Source of the DNA: Clostridiales bacterium
GTDB lineage: Bacteria; Bacillota; Clostridia; Oscillospirales; Ruminococcaceae
Assembly: GCA_012523875.1 (NCBI GenBank)
Contig: JAAYSW010000140.1
Span: 1-6,394 of the forward strand
Direction: 5' to 3'
DNA length: 6,394 nucleotides
Every line of letters begins with the position of its first letter. The first letter of the stretch is position 1. This document shows positions 1-6,148 of this stretch, piece by piece. The position numbers and the translations under genes were made by a program. The notes under the pieces are model-generated. The model was not told the DNA's origin. It saw nothing but the letters and a program-made list of their open reading frames with translations, and ran no database searches.

Positions 1-218
1 CTAATCTCAGGGCCTTTAGTATCGAGCATTGTCGCAACATTTAACCCTAATTCCTCACGAATTCTTACTATTTGTGCAAATCTTTTTCTATGGATTTCAT
101 AATCACCATGCGAAAAATTAAACCTAGCAACATTCATCCCAGCAAGCATAAGTTCTCGAATTATATTATCATCATCTGTTGATGGTCCAATAGTACAAAT
201 AATCTTTGTTTTTCTCAA
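1..218 (-). CDS. pyk: Pyruvate kinase, N-terminal part (runs off the window edge)
   Basis: This is the start of pyruvate kinase, which transfers phosphate from phosphoenolpyruvate to ADP in the last step of glycolysis, in the cytoplasm. Seventy-two full codons and part of a 73rd are present, out of roughly 470 to 590 usual for the family. The opening KTKIICTIGPST, then GMNVARFNFSHG, then LDTKGPEI are family hallmarks. Arg32, Asn34, Ser36, Asp66 and Thr67 occupy the substrate- and potassium-binding positions known from bacterial pyruvate kinases. The start is TTG at 218-216. It is chosen because a strong GAGGAGAG site lies six bases upstream and the family N-terminus begins exactly there; the next in-frame ATG (codon 24) would delete conserved sequence. 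Only 48 bases separate it from the preceding glycosyltransferase-methyltransferase gene and no terminator is seen, so read-through from the glycan operon is likely. Whether this is the only pyruvate kinase gene of the genome cannot be told from here. Confidence 0.93.
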   Translation of the reverse strand, partial: MRKTKIICTIGPSTDDDNIIRELMLAGMNVARFNFSHGDYEIHRKRFAQIVRIREELGLNVATMLDTKGPEI

Positions 219-224
219 AATAAT

Positions 225-232
225 CTCTCCTC
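225..232 (-). promoter_or_regulatory. Ribosome binding site for pyruvate kinase; decides the TTG start
   Basis: On the minus strand the bases GAGGAGAG stand six bases before the TTG codon at 218-216. An ATG at 234-232 overlaps this site but opens a different frame that stops after 20 codons, so it cannot start pyruvate kinase. The spacing to TTG is ideal and supports the non-ATG start. Confidence 0.75.
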
Positions 233-266
233 ATTTTTATATACCACTATTATGATTATGAAAGGT

Positions 267-2663
267 TTACTTTTTAGTTGATACTGCCACGGTCCAACTC
301 ATAGGCTCTAGCTTGTAATCTGATGTCGTTTGTGGAGCCAACCCTTGACCAACGGGAATAATATATTTCACATTAAACCCATTCTCCTCCATCTCCTCTA
401 TAAAGCCATCCTTCTGCCAGAATACATCATAGATATTATACGAACCCCAACCATGTTCAAGTTTTTGTTTTATTTCGAAGTTAATATTAGGCACATCAAA
501 TATCAATAATCCATTCTTTTTTAGGTTCTGTTTTAGTTTCTCATAAAGCTCTTTTCTTTTTATATACTCAAAATGTCTTATATATCTAAATGTCGTAATA
601 ACATCAAATTCTCTTTCAATTTTCTTATCAAAGAAATCTGCATTAATAGTTTCTAGCCTTTCAGATTGCTCTTCAAACCTTTTTCTAACAATTGTAAGCA
701 TGGCATCTGAACTATCAATAGCAGTGCATTTGCCATATTTAAGGTTTTCCTGTAGAATCCTGCCATCACCACAGGCTATATCTAAAATCTCTAAGTTTTC
801 ACCCTTAAAGTAATCCTCAATAATAACATTTATTGATTTCCTCTCAAGCAAATCAAAGCAATTTTCTGGGAAGGTTTCAAAGCGATTCGCATTATATGTG
901 CTAGCAACCTCGTTATTGCGATAATAATCTTTCATCGCCTTCTGCCCCTTAACAAGATATTTATCATTAAGCCTTAGTTGCCTATCCCATTCTTGCAAAG
1001 TAACAATTCCATTTGGAACCTCAATCACCATCTCTTTTTCAATGAGTTTCAGAACATTCACACTATCAAGATATGATACAAGCCTATCTTTCTTTTTCTG
1101 GTCATCATATTCCTCATAATTCTGGATAGCACGATTTATCGCCTCTGAAATAGATTGGGCATTATTATCAGCAATTTCACCAATACCACAGTATTCGACC
1201 ACTTCCGATACCCCAGATACATTTGTTACAACAGCAGGTATACCGTTATACATTGCTTCAAGGGCAGATAGCGAGCAAGCGTGGTTATAATCAATATCCT
1301 TATATGGAATTAACAGTATATTAATTTCTGAATAAAATTTATTCATATCATATTTACCATATTCTAGAACGCAGTTTGTTGCATTTTTAATTTCCTCTGG
1401 AACAGCAAGTGATTCATTTCTCCATAAAATCTTAAAAGTAGCCTCTGGCATAAGTTTCACTAACTCACCAAGTAATGTCATGCCTCTGTATTCCATTTGT
1501 TCATCACCCATGGGAGATGATGCAAAACCAATAACTAGCTTATTATCTTCAAGTGGCTTTCTTGTCACATCAAGCTTATCACTATTATAATTCATATATG
1601 GATATAAGATAACTGGTTCTTTAAATCCTGATTTCACCATGATATTATAAGCTGTACTTGATTGAACGCAATATTTATGCACACCAAAATCATTGAGATG
1701 CGTAAGCTCCTCAATTATATTTCCATTAATTCCTTGTAGGGGATTTTGACCAGTGAGCTTTAAAAGGCTTCTGAACATAAGAAATGCACCACTATTTATA
1801 TATAAAATATTCGCAGTACTCTCACAAAAGATACATAGTTGTGGTTTCATCCCATCCATATAATCCTTAACCTTTTCATCATCAGACATTGGCAGATAGG
1901 TTATACCGTTCTCTATAACTATATCGGTAAAATTAGGTTCAACAGAAATCATTTCTGCATTATAAATACTCTTATTTTTAAGCATTGTATATAATTCAAA
2001 GGCTTCATTTCTAATCGCTTCCATCCCAAGAGAATCATATAATCCAATGCAAATAATTGCTATTGTATTACGCTGATGCCTGTATTTAATTAATTCTAAC
2101 TCATTCTTAGCACCACTTATATAACATTTTTCAATCTCTGAAAGCAATCTAGCAGTTGCTGGCGAATCATGTTCACTCCGCTTTAATGATATAATTTTTT
2201 CACCAAGCCCCGAATAGCCATAGGATGTCAATTCCTTTATTTCGTTCTTATTAACACCTTTTCTTATTTCAGGTTTTACATCAAGTAAATAGTCCTCAAT
2301 GCTCCTATTGCCCTCATCAATAGCATTGTGTATTCTCTGTATATTATTGCTATTAAGTGTTGACCTTAGCTTTACTGCATTAAATTCATTCAACAATGCC
2401 TTATAACTCGTCTGAATCGCAGCCATTCCCATTATAAGATTTTCAGCTTCTTTATGGTATTCCTCAGTCTTTTTCCTTGCTTCATCTAATTCAGCAAGGG
2501 TATTACAAACGCTGTCATTAAAGTGATTTTGCTTCTCACCAAACGGATGTATATACCAAAAACTCAGCTTGCGTCCTAAGCGTTTTATTATCTTCTTTAT
2601 CGGATTCTTTTCCGTTATTTCACAACCATCATATGTTATTTTCTGTTCATCTATTTCCCTCAC
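267..2663 (-). CDS. Glycosyltransferase-methyltransferase fusion with N-terminal coiled coil
   Basis: This 798-residue cytoplasmic protein probably adds and/or methylates a sugar on a surface polysaccharide. Residues 21-45 are basic and aromatic (KKIIKRLGRKLSFWYIHPFG) and may touch the membrane or a partner. Residues 48-98 are a likely coiled coil, followed by more helix to about 195. Residues 200-545 resemble a GT4 GT-B glycosyltransferase; the C-terminal half has YRGMTLL near 392-398 and SLSALEAMYNGIPAVVTN at 464-481. The usual E-x7-E motif keeps only its second glutamate (Glu469), with His461 at the first position, so transferase activity is uncertain. Residues 573-798 are a class I SAM-dependent methyltransferase: motif I ILDIACGDGR at 626-635, the acidic residue of AIDSSDAML at 648-656 for ribose binding, and FDVITTFRYIRH at 686-697. 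No signal peptide or membrane segment is visible. The start is GTG at 2663-2661 with a strong GGAGG site. It lies 67 bases downstream of the exporter ATPase gene. The methyl acceptor and donor sugar are unknown; a chain-capping role is inferred from context only. Confidence 0.88.
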   Translation of the reverse strand: MREIDEQKITYDGCEITEKNPIKKIIKRLGRKLSFWYIHPFGEKQNHFNDSVCNTLAELDEARKKTEEYHKEAENLIMGMAAIQTSYKALLNEFNAVKLRSTLNSNNIQRIHNAIDEGNRSIEDYLLDVKPEIRKGVNKNEIKELTSYGYSGLGEKIISLKRSEHDSPATARLLSEIEKCYISGAKNELELIKYRHQRNTIAIICIGLYDSLGMEAIRNEAFELYTMLKNKSIYNAEMISVEPNFTDIVIENGITYLPMSDDEKVKDYMDGMKPQLCIFCESTANILYINSGAFLMFRSLLKLTGQNPLQGINGNIIEELTHLNDFGVHKYCVQSSTAYNIMVKSGFKEPVILYPYMNYNSDKLDVTRKPLEDNKLVIGFASSPMGDEQMEYRGMTLLGELVKLMPEATFKILWRNESLAVPEEIKNATNCVLEYGKYDMNKFYSEINILLIPYKDIDYNHACSLSALEAMYNGIPAVVTNVSGVSEVVEYCGIGEIADNNAQSISEAINRAIQNYEEYDDQKKKDRLVSYLDSVNVLKLIEKEMVIEVPNGIVTLQEWDRQLRLNDKYLVKGQKAMKDYYRNNEVASTYNANRFETFPENCFDLLERKSINVIIEDYFKGENLEILDIACGDGRILQENLKYGKCTAIDSSDAMLTIVRKRFEEQSERLETINADFFDKKIEREFDVITTFRYIRHFEYIKRKELYEKLKQNLKKNGLLIFDVPNINFEIKQKLEHGWGSYNIYDVFWQKDGFIEEMEENGFNVKYIIPVGQGLAPQTTSDYKLEPMSWTVAVSTKK

Positions 2664-2670
2664 ACTTTAT

Positions 2671-2675
2671 CCTCC
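2671..2675 (-). promoter_or_regulatory. Ribosome binding site supporting a GTG start for the fusion protein
   Basis: The minus strand reads GGAGG followed by seven bases (ATAAAGT) and then GTG at 2663-2661. This is a near-perfect Shine-Dalgarno site with good spacing. It supports GTG, not a later ATG, as the start of the 798-residue protein. Confidence 0.75.
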
Positions 2676-2730
2676 AATTATTTATATAAAACATTTCTAT
2701 ATAAGCCTATCTTTCTGTGTAAACCTGTGA

Positions 2731-3969
2731 TTAATTAAACGTCCATGTATGCTCAAGCCTTGCAATACCGACCTCTTGAATACTTGAATAAACATTAAAC
2801 CGTACAGCCCGAGCCTTGTAATCGTATGCAAACATATCTTGGGAACGTATTGCAATATCTATCCAGTATGAGCCTTCAACAAGATTTAATTTTTCAAAAT
2901 GGCAAAGTATTTCACCATTTTCATTTAACTTAAACGCAGGTATCCTCTCCCTTTGGGTATTAGTACCATAACACTGGATATTATCCACCCTATAAAATAA
3001 AAGTCCAACTAAAACATCATCAATATTTTGTGGATTTGCCTTATAGGAGATTTTAAGCGTTACTTCCTCACCAGCCTTAAAGTTCTCTTTACCAATTCCC
3101 TCACTATCCAAAAGCTCTGCCTTAACAATCTCTGCTGTAAATTCTTTTTCTATCTCTTTTTCATCATCAGCAGACTTTTCATTTTTGGAATCGCTTTCAT
3201 CAGCTTCTTTTTCTTTTGTTTGAATAACAGCAGTCTTTTTCTTATTCCCCATAAATTCCATATATTCTGGATGAACCTCATTTGGCTTACCCATCATCCT
3301 AATTAATCCCTTATCAATCCAAATTGAACGCTCACAAATCTGTTCAATCTGAGATAATGAGTGGGAAACAATTACAATTGTAGTTCCCTTACCCTTGATA
3401 TCCATTAATTTATCAAAGCATTTTGATTGAAACGCTGCATCACCAACAGCAAGTATTTCATCAATAAGCAAAACATCTGCATCAACATTTATCGCAACGG
3501 AAAATGCAAGTCGCATATACATTCCCGATGAATATGTCCTTACGGGGTTTTCTATAAAATCCTGTAATTCTGAAAATTCTATAATTTCATCAAGCCGTTC
3601 ATCTATTTCCTTTTTTGAAAGCCCGAAAATCGCAGCATTAGTATAAATATTCTCCCGCCCAGTCATATCGGGGTGGAAGCCAGCACCAAGCTCAATCAAG
3701 CTAGAAACTCTTCCCTTTATATTTATGCTGCCAGAGGTGGGGTCTAAAATCCCAGTCATAAGCTTTAGCAATGTGCTTTTTCCACAACCATTATGACCCA
3801 CAAGACCAACTGCCTCACCTTGCTCTACTTCAAAGCTAATGCCATTGAGAACGCCTCTATCCTCATATTTATTCCTACTCCAGAAAAGCAGCCTATCTTT
3901 CAATGTATGCCCTTTATCTAGATAAACCTTAAACTTCTTATGAATATCATTAACCTGTATTACACTCAT
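2731..3969 (-). CDS. wzt: Polysaccharide ABC exporter ATPase, Wzt type with C-terminal glycan-binding-like domain
   Basis: This 412-residue protein is the ATP-hydrolysing subunit of an ABC-2 type exporter that moves a finished, lipid-linked polysaccharide across the cytoplasmic membrane. Walker A is GHNGCGKST at 58-66, the signature is YSSGM at 146-150 (a usual variant in this subfamily), Walker B is DVLLIDE at 165-171, the D-loop region is AVGD at 174-177, and the switch histidine is His203. Residues about 243-277 form a very charged Lys/Glu/Asp linker. Residues about 278-412 match the Wzt C-terminal beta-sandwich type, including VGLLFYRVDN and YGTNT at 321-338. In E. coli O9a and similar systems this extra domain binds the modified non-reducing end of the polymer, so substrate selection by a chain cap is plausible here. 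The downstream gene encodes a methyltransferase, which fits. The permease Wzm, commonly adjacent, is not next to this gene; upstream lies a sugar reductase 54 bases away. The ATG is preceded by a G-rich stretch and AGGAA, a less clean ribosome site than its neighbours have. Confidence 0.93.
   Translation of the reverse strand: MSVIQVNDIHKKFKVYLDKGHTLKDRLLFWSRNKYEDRGVLNGISFEVEQGEAVGLVGHNGCGKSTLLKLMTGILDPTSGSINIKGRVSSLIELGAGFHPDMTGRENIYTNAAIFGLSKKEIDERLDEIIEFSELQDFIENPVRTYSSGMYMRLAFSVAINVDADVLLIDEILAVGDAAFQSKCFDKLMDIKGKGTTIVIVSHSLSQIEQICERSIWIDKGLIRMMGKPNEVHPEYMEFMGNKKKTAVIQTKEKEADESDSKNEKSADDEKEIEKEFTAEIVKAELLDSEGIGKENFKAGEEVTLKISYKANPQNIDDVLVGLLFYRVDNIQCYGTNTQRERIPAFKLNENGEILCHFEKLNLVEGSYWIDIAIRSQDMFAYDYKARAVRFNVYSSIQEVGIARLEHTWTFN
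3139..3243 (-). other. Low-complexity charged linker within the exporter ATPase
   Basis: Codons 243-277 of the exporter gene encode a Lys/Glu/Asp/Ser-rich segment between the ATPase and the C-terminal domain. The coding strand is strongly purine-rich here, which makes the opposite strand look like a hydrophobic Phe-rich open frame. The segment is probably a flexible hinge and is expected to vary in length between strains. Confidence 0.7.
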
Positions 3970-4023
3970 TTCCTAACCCCCAAGGGAGCATTTTCTTTAT
4001 GAGTTTTTATAAATCCTTTTCGA

Positions 4024-4983
4024 TTAATCTGCATTACCTACTCCTCTAACCCTATCTCTCCAATAGTTTAGGGTATCCTCAATTGTTCTCTCTATCGGTA
4101 TCTCTGCAACCCAGCCTACTTCATTTTTTATCTTTAAAATATCTGCTGAAATCGTTGGTATTTCTGATGGACGTAACCTTTTCTCATCAGTTTCAACACA
4201 TATATCTACATTAGCCATAGATAAAATCATATCCAATATCTTCTGTATTGCAATTGCTTGTCCACTTCCTACATTATATGTTTCACCAGTTTTTCCCCCT
4301 TGTGCAAGCAATCCATATGCCCTAACAACATCACGAACATCAGTAAAATCACGTTTTGCAGATAAATTCCCAACCATTAAGATATTTTCCTTTTTTCCAG
4401 TCTCTATTTCAGCTACCTGTTTGCAGAAATCTGATACAACGAACATTTCTGATTGCCTAGGTCCCATATGATTAAAAGCCCTCACCATAACAATATCCAT
4501 ACCAAATGCTTTGGAATATACCCCACCGAGCATATTCTGTGTTGCTTTCGTAACTGCATAAATATTCCCAGGCTTAGTAGAATTCTCCTCACCTACTGGA
4601 GCACTTCCCTTAACAGCCAAACCATATTCCTCACCTGAGCCAATAAGCAAAAGCCTTGTCTTGCTGTCCATATCCTTAATTCCATCAAGTAAATTTAGAG
4701 TCCCTTTTATATTGATATCAACTGTGAGCTGTGGATTTCTCCAAGATAAAGCAACGGAACTTTGTGCCGCAAGGTGAAAAATACAGTCTGGTTTATATCT
4801 ATTTAAAAGCTGATTTATGCTTGCACTATCCATAATATCTAGGTTGCAAACTTCAGATTCACTGTTCTCTATTTTCTCGTTTTCAAGTTTTGTCGCAAGC
4901 ACATTATATCCGCAATCTCTGATAAGATGCTCTATCAAATATCCACCAACAAACCCTGCACCACCAACTACCAATGCCTTCAT
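4024..4983 (-). CDS. rmd: NAD(P)-dependent sugar-nucleotide reductase, probably GDP-6-deoxy-D-mannose reductase
   Basis: This 319-residue extended short-chain dehydrogenase most likely reduces GDP-4-keto-6-deoxy-D-mannose to GDP-D-rhamnose in the cytoplasm. The Rossmann motif GGAGFVG is at 7-13. The catalytic set is Ser116 in GSGEEYG, Tyr142 and Lys146 in YAVTK. The block FNHMGPRQSEMFVVSDF at 170-186 and the block VGNLSAKRDFTDVRDVV at 204-220 are typical of the Rmd branch, and RPSE at 271-274 fits GDP-mannose-derived substrates. Length is normal for the family. Its ATG follows an AAGGAG site that lies inside the end of the upstream glycosyltransferase gene, and only four bases separate that stop from this start, so the two are probably translationally coupled. 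GDP-mannose 4,6-dehydratase, which would supply its substrate, is not in the window. A related 4-ketoreductase or epimerase with another nucleotide sugar is the main alternative. Confidence 0.8.
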   Translation of the reverse strand: MKALVVGGAGFVGGYLIEHLIRDCGYNVLATKLENEKIENSESEVCNLDIMDSASINQLLNRYKPDCIFHLAAQSSVALSWRNPQLTVDINIKGTLNLLDGIKDMDSKTRLLLIGSGEEYGLAVKGSAPVGEENSTKPGNIYAVTKATQNMLGGVYSKAFGMDIVMVRAFNHMGPRQSEMFVVSDFCKQVAEIETGKKENILMVGNLSAKRDFTDVRDVVRAYGLLAQGGKTGETYNVGSGQAIAIQKILDMILSMANVDICVETDEKRLRPSEIPTISADILKIKNEVGWVAEIPIERTIEDTLNYWRDRVRGVGNAD

Positions 4984-4987
4984 TCCT

Positions 4988-6118
4988 TCAGCTCCTTTTA
5001 TTTTTTCCTAAAAGCCCTTCATAAAGCTTATATATATCATCTAACATTTTCTGCATACTAAATTTTTCTCTAGTTCTTATATATGCATTCTGCCCAAACT
5101 TTCCCCTTAAATCATCGTCATCAGCAAGCTTTTGTATTGCTCCTGCTAATGCCAGAACATCATTAGGAGGAACGGTAATTCCCGTCTGCCCATCCAAACT
5201 TACATGGGGAACACCAGTTGGTAAGCTAGTATTTATAACAGGCTTGCCATAAACCATAGCCTCCATTTGAACAATACCGAATGCCTCACTGTTTGCAACT
5301 GACGGAAGTACGAATATATCGCAATCTGCAAAGGCATATTTAAGCTCCTCAAAAGATAAATTACCCATGAAATGAACCTTGTCAGAAAGTCCTAATTCTT
5401 CAACCCTAGATTGTAATTCTGTTTCAAGGCTACCCCTACCGACAATAAACAACTCACAGCCTATAACTTTTTCAAAGGCGTTGATTAGCACTTCAACGCC
5501 TTTGTAGTAGACAAGTCTTCCTGTAAATAAAACCTTTTTATTCTGCTTTGAAACAAGCAAATCTGATAAGATTGGTCTGAAATCTTCAATATCTTCATAA
5601 TCCTCAATATCTAGCCCATATGGAATTACTTCGCACTTGCTCCTATAAGGTTTGAGATATTCAGAGCCGTCAATATGCCCCTTAGTAGCAACAATAATCT
5701 TATCAGCTCGCCTTAAAAACCTTTTCATAATCGGCTTATAAAACAACATAAGCTTTTTCTGTTTTACAACATCACTATGCCAGCTAACTACAACCTTACC
5801 TTTATATTCCGACATAATGCAAGCCAAATCAGCAAGTGGGAATGGCATATGAATGTGGACAATATCGGATTTCTTCGCCTTTTTTTTGAAATCAGAGATG
5901 AAGGACAATGAAATAGGCATAGAAAACAGCGTACCCATACTACCTGATCGGGATACAAATACATCATTTACGACTTCACTTATAGCCTTACCCTTAGGTT
6001 GACATACAAGAACCTCCATATCAGTTCTATCATTCAACCCCTCAGCGATATTCTGCACAACTGTTTCAATCCCACCAATATGTGGGTAATAAAGCTTGTT
6101 AACTTGTAAAATTTTCAT
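4988..6118 (-). CDS. GT4 family glycosyltransferase, mannosyl/rhamnosyltransferase type
   Basis: This complete 376-residue GT-B enzyme transfers a sugar from a nucleotide donor, probably GDP-mannose or GDP-D-rhamnose, to a growing polysaccharide at the cytoplasmic face of the membrane. The N-terminal domain has the acceptor-side loop YYPHIGGIETVV at 10-21 and SWHSD at 112-116. The donor domain has GRLVYYKG at 200-207, whose Arg201 and Lys206 are placed to bind the donor phosphates, and an intact E-x7-E motif, Glu278 to Glu286, in SEAFGIVQMEAM. The block GKPVINTSLPTGVPHVS at 291-307 resembles the WbpZ/WbdC-like mannosyl- and rhamnosyltransferases of A-band and mannan O-antigen loci, though exact linkage cannot be read from sequence. 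An AAAGGG site sits six bases before the ATG. The gene starts 30 bases after another glycosyltransferase gene and ends four bases before the reductase gene. A perfect inverted repeat lies in the codons around residues 206-216, and a short duplication encodes an acidic loop near residues 170-180. Confidence 0.92.
   Translation of the reverse strand: MKILQVNKLYYPHIGGIETVVQNIAEGLNDRTDMEVLVCQPKGKAISEVVNDVFVSRSGSMGTLFSMPISLSFISDFKKKAKKSDIVHIHMPFPLADLACIMSEYKGKVVVSWHSDVVKQKKLMLFYKPIMKRFLRRADKIIVATKGHIDGSEYLKPYRSKCEVIPYGLDIEDYEDIEDFRPILSDLLVSKQNKKVLFTGRLVYYKGVEVLINAFEKVIGCELFIVGRGSLETELQSRVEELGLSDKVHFMGNLSFEELKYAFADCDIFVLPSVANSEAFGIVQMEAMVYGKPVINTSLPTGVPHVSLDGQTGITVPPNDVLALAGAIQKLADDDDLRGKFGQNAYIRTREKFSMQKMLDDIYKLYEGLLGKNKRS
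4992..4997 (-). promoter_or_regulatory. Ribosome binding site of the reductase gene, inside the end of the upstream gene
   Basis: The minus strand reads AAGGAG, then eight bases, then the ATG at 4983-4981. The site overlaps the last codons of the glycosyltransferase, whose TGA stop (4990-4988) falls between site and start. This layout suggests translational coupling of the two genes. Confidence 0.7.
5473..5504. repeat. Perfect 12-bp inverted repeat inside a glycosyltransferase gene
   Basis: The arm CAAAGGCGTTGA at 5473-5484 is matched exactly by its reverse complement TCAACGCCTTTG at 5493-5504, leaving an 8-base loop. The mRNA would form a strong hairpin in the codons for KGVEVLINAF (residues 206-215). 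No T-run follows on either strand, so it is not an ordinary intrinsic terminator. The sequence is read directly; any function is unknown. Confidence 0.85.
5579..5611 (-). repeat. Short imperfect direct repeat encoding an acidic loop
   Basis: Two 15-base units, 5579-5593 and 5597-5611, match at 12 of 15 positions with an 18-base period. They encode DIEDF and DIEDY in the loop between the two GT-B domains of the glycosyltransferase. It looks like a small in-frame duplication in a variable loop. Confidence 0.6.
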
Positions 6119-6148
6119 ATATATCCCTTTGCTATAACCTAGATAATT

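Noticed and set aside
232..234. ATG upstream of pyruvate kinase as its start codon
   Set aside because: It is in another frame, stops after 20 codons, and overlaps the ribosome binding site of the TTG start.
219..266. A promoter for pyruvate kinase in the short gap, suggested by CATAAT and TATATA sequences
   Set aside because: No acceptable -35 sequence lies at the right distance from any of these AT-rich hexamers.
2696..2723. Possible internal promoter before the fusion gene: TTTACA (2723-2718), 16 bases, TATAGA (2701-2696) on the minus strand
   Set aside because: The -35 matches five of six consensus bases but the -10 matches only four of six with short spacing, in AT-rich sequence where such matches are frequent. 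Transcription-start mapping would be needed.
3028..3306. Plus-strand open frame of 92 codons rich in Phe, Leu and Ile
   Set aside because: It is antisense to the Lys/Glu-rich linker and flanking part of the exporter ATPase; its hydrophobic look is the mirror of purine-rich codons. The coding evidence for the minus strand is decisive.
4453..4638. Plus-strand open frame of 61 codons
   Set aside because: It lies wholly antisense to the catalytic core of the reductase and has no recognisable family pattern.
4817..5011. Plus-strand open frame of 64 codons
   Set aside because: It is antisense to the N-terminus of the reductase, which has a clear Rossmann motif; no support for a real gene.
5473..5510. 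The inverted repeat as an intrinsic terminator
   Set aside because: The stem is strong, but the minus-strand transcript continues with A residues and the plus-strand one with TAGTAG; neither gives a U-run, and the site is in the middle of an intact gene.
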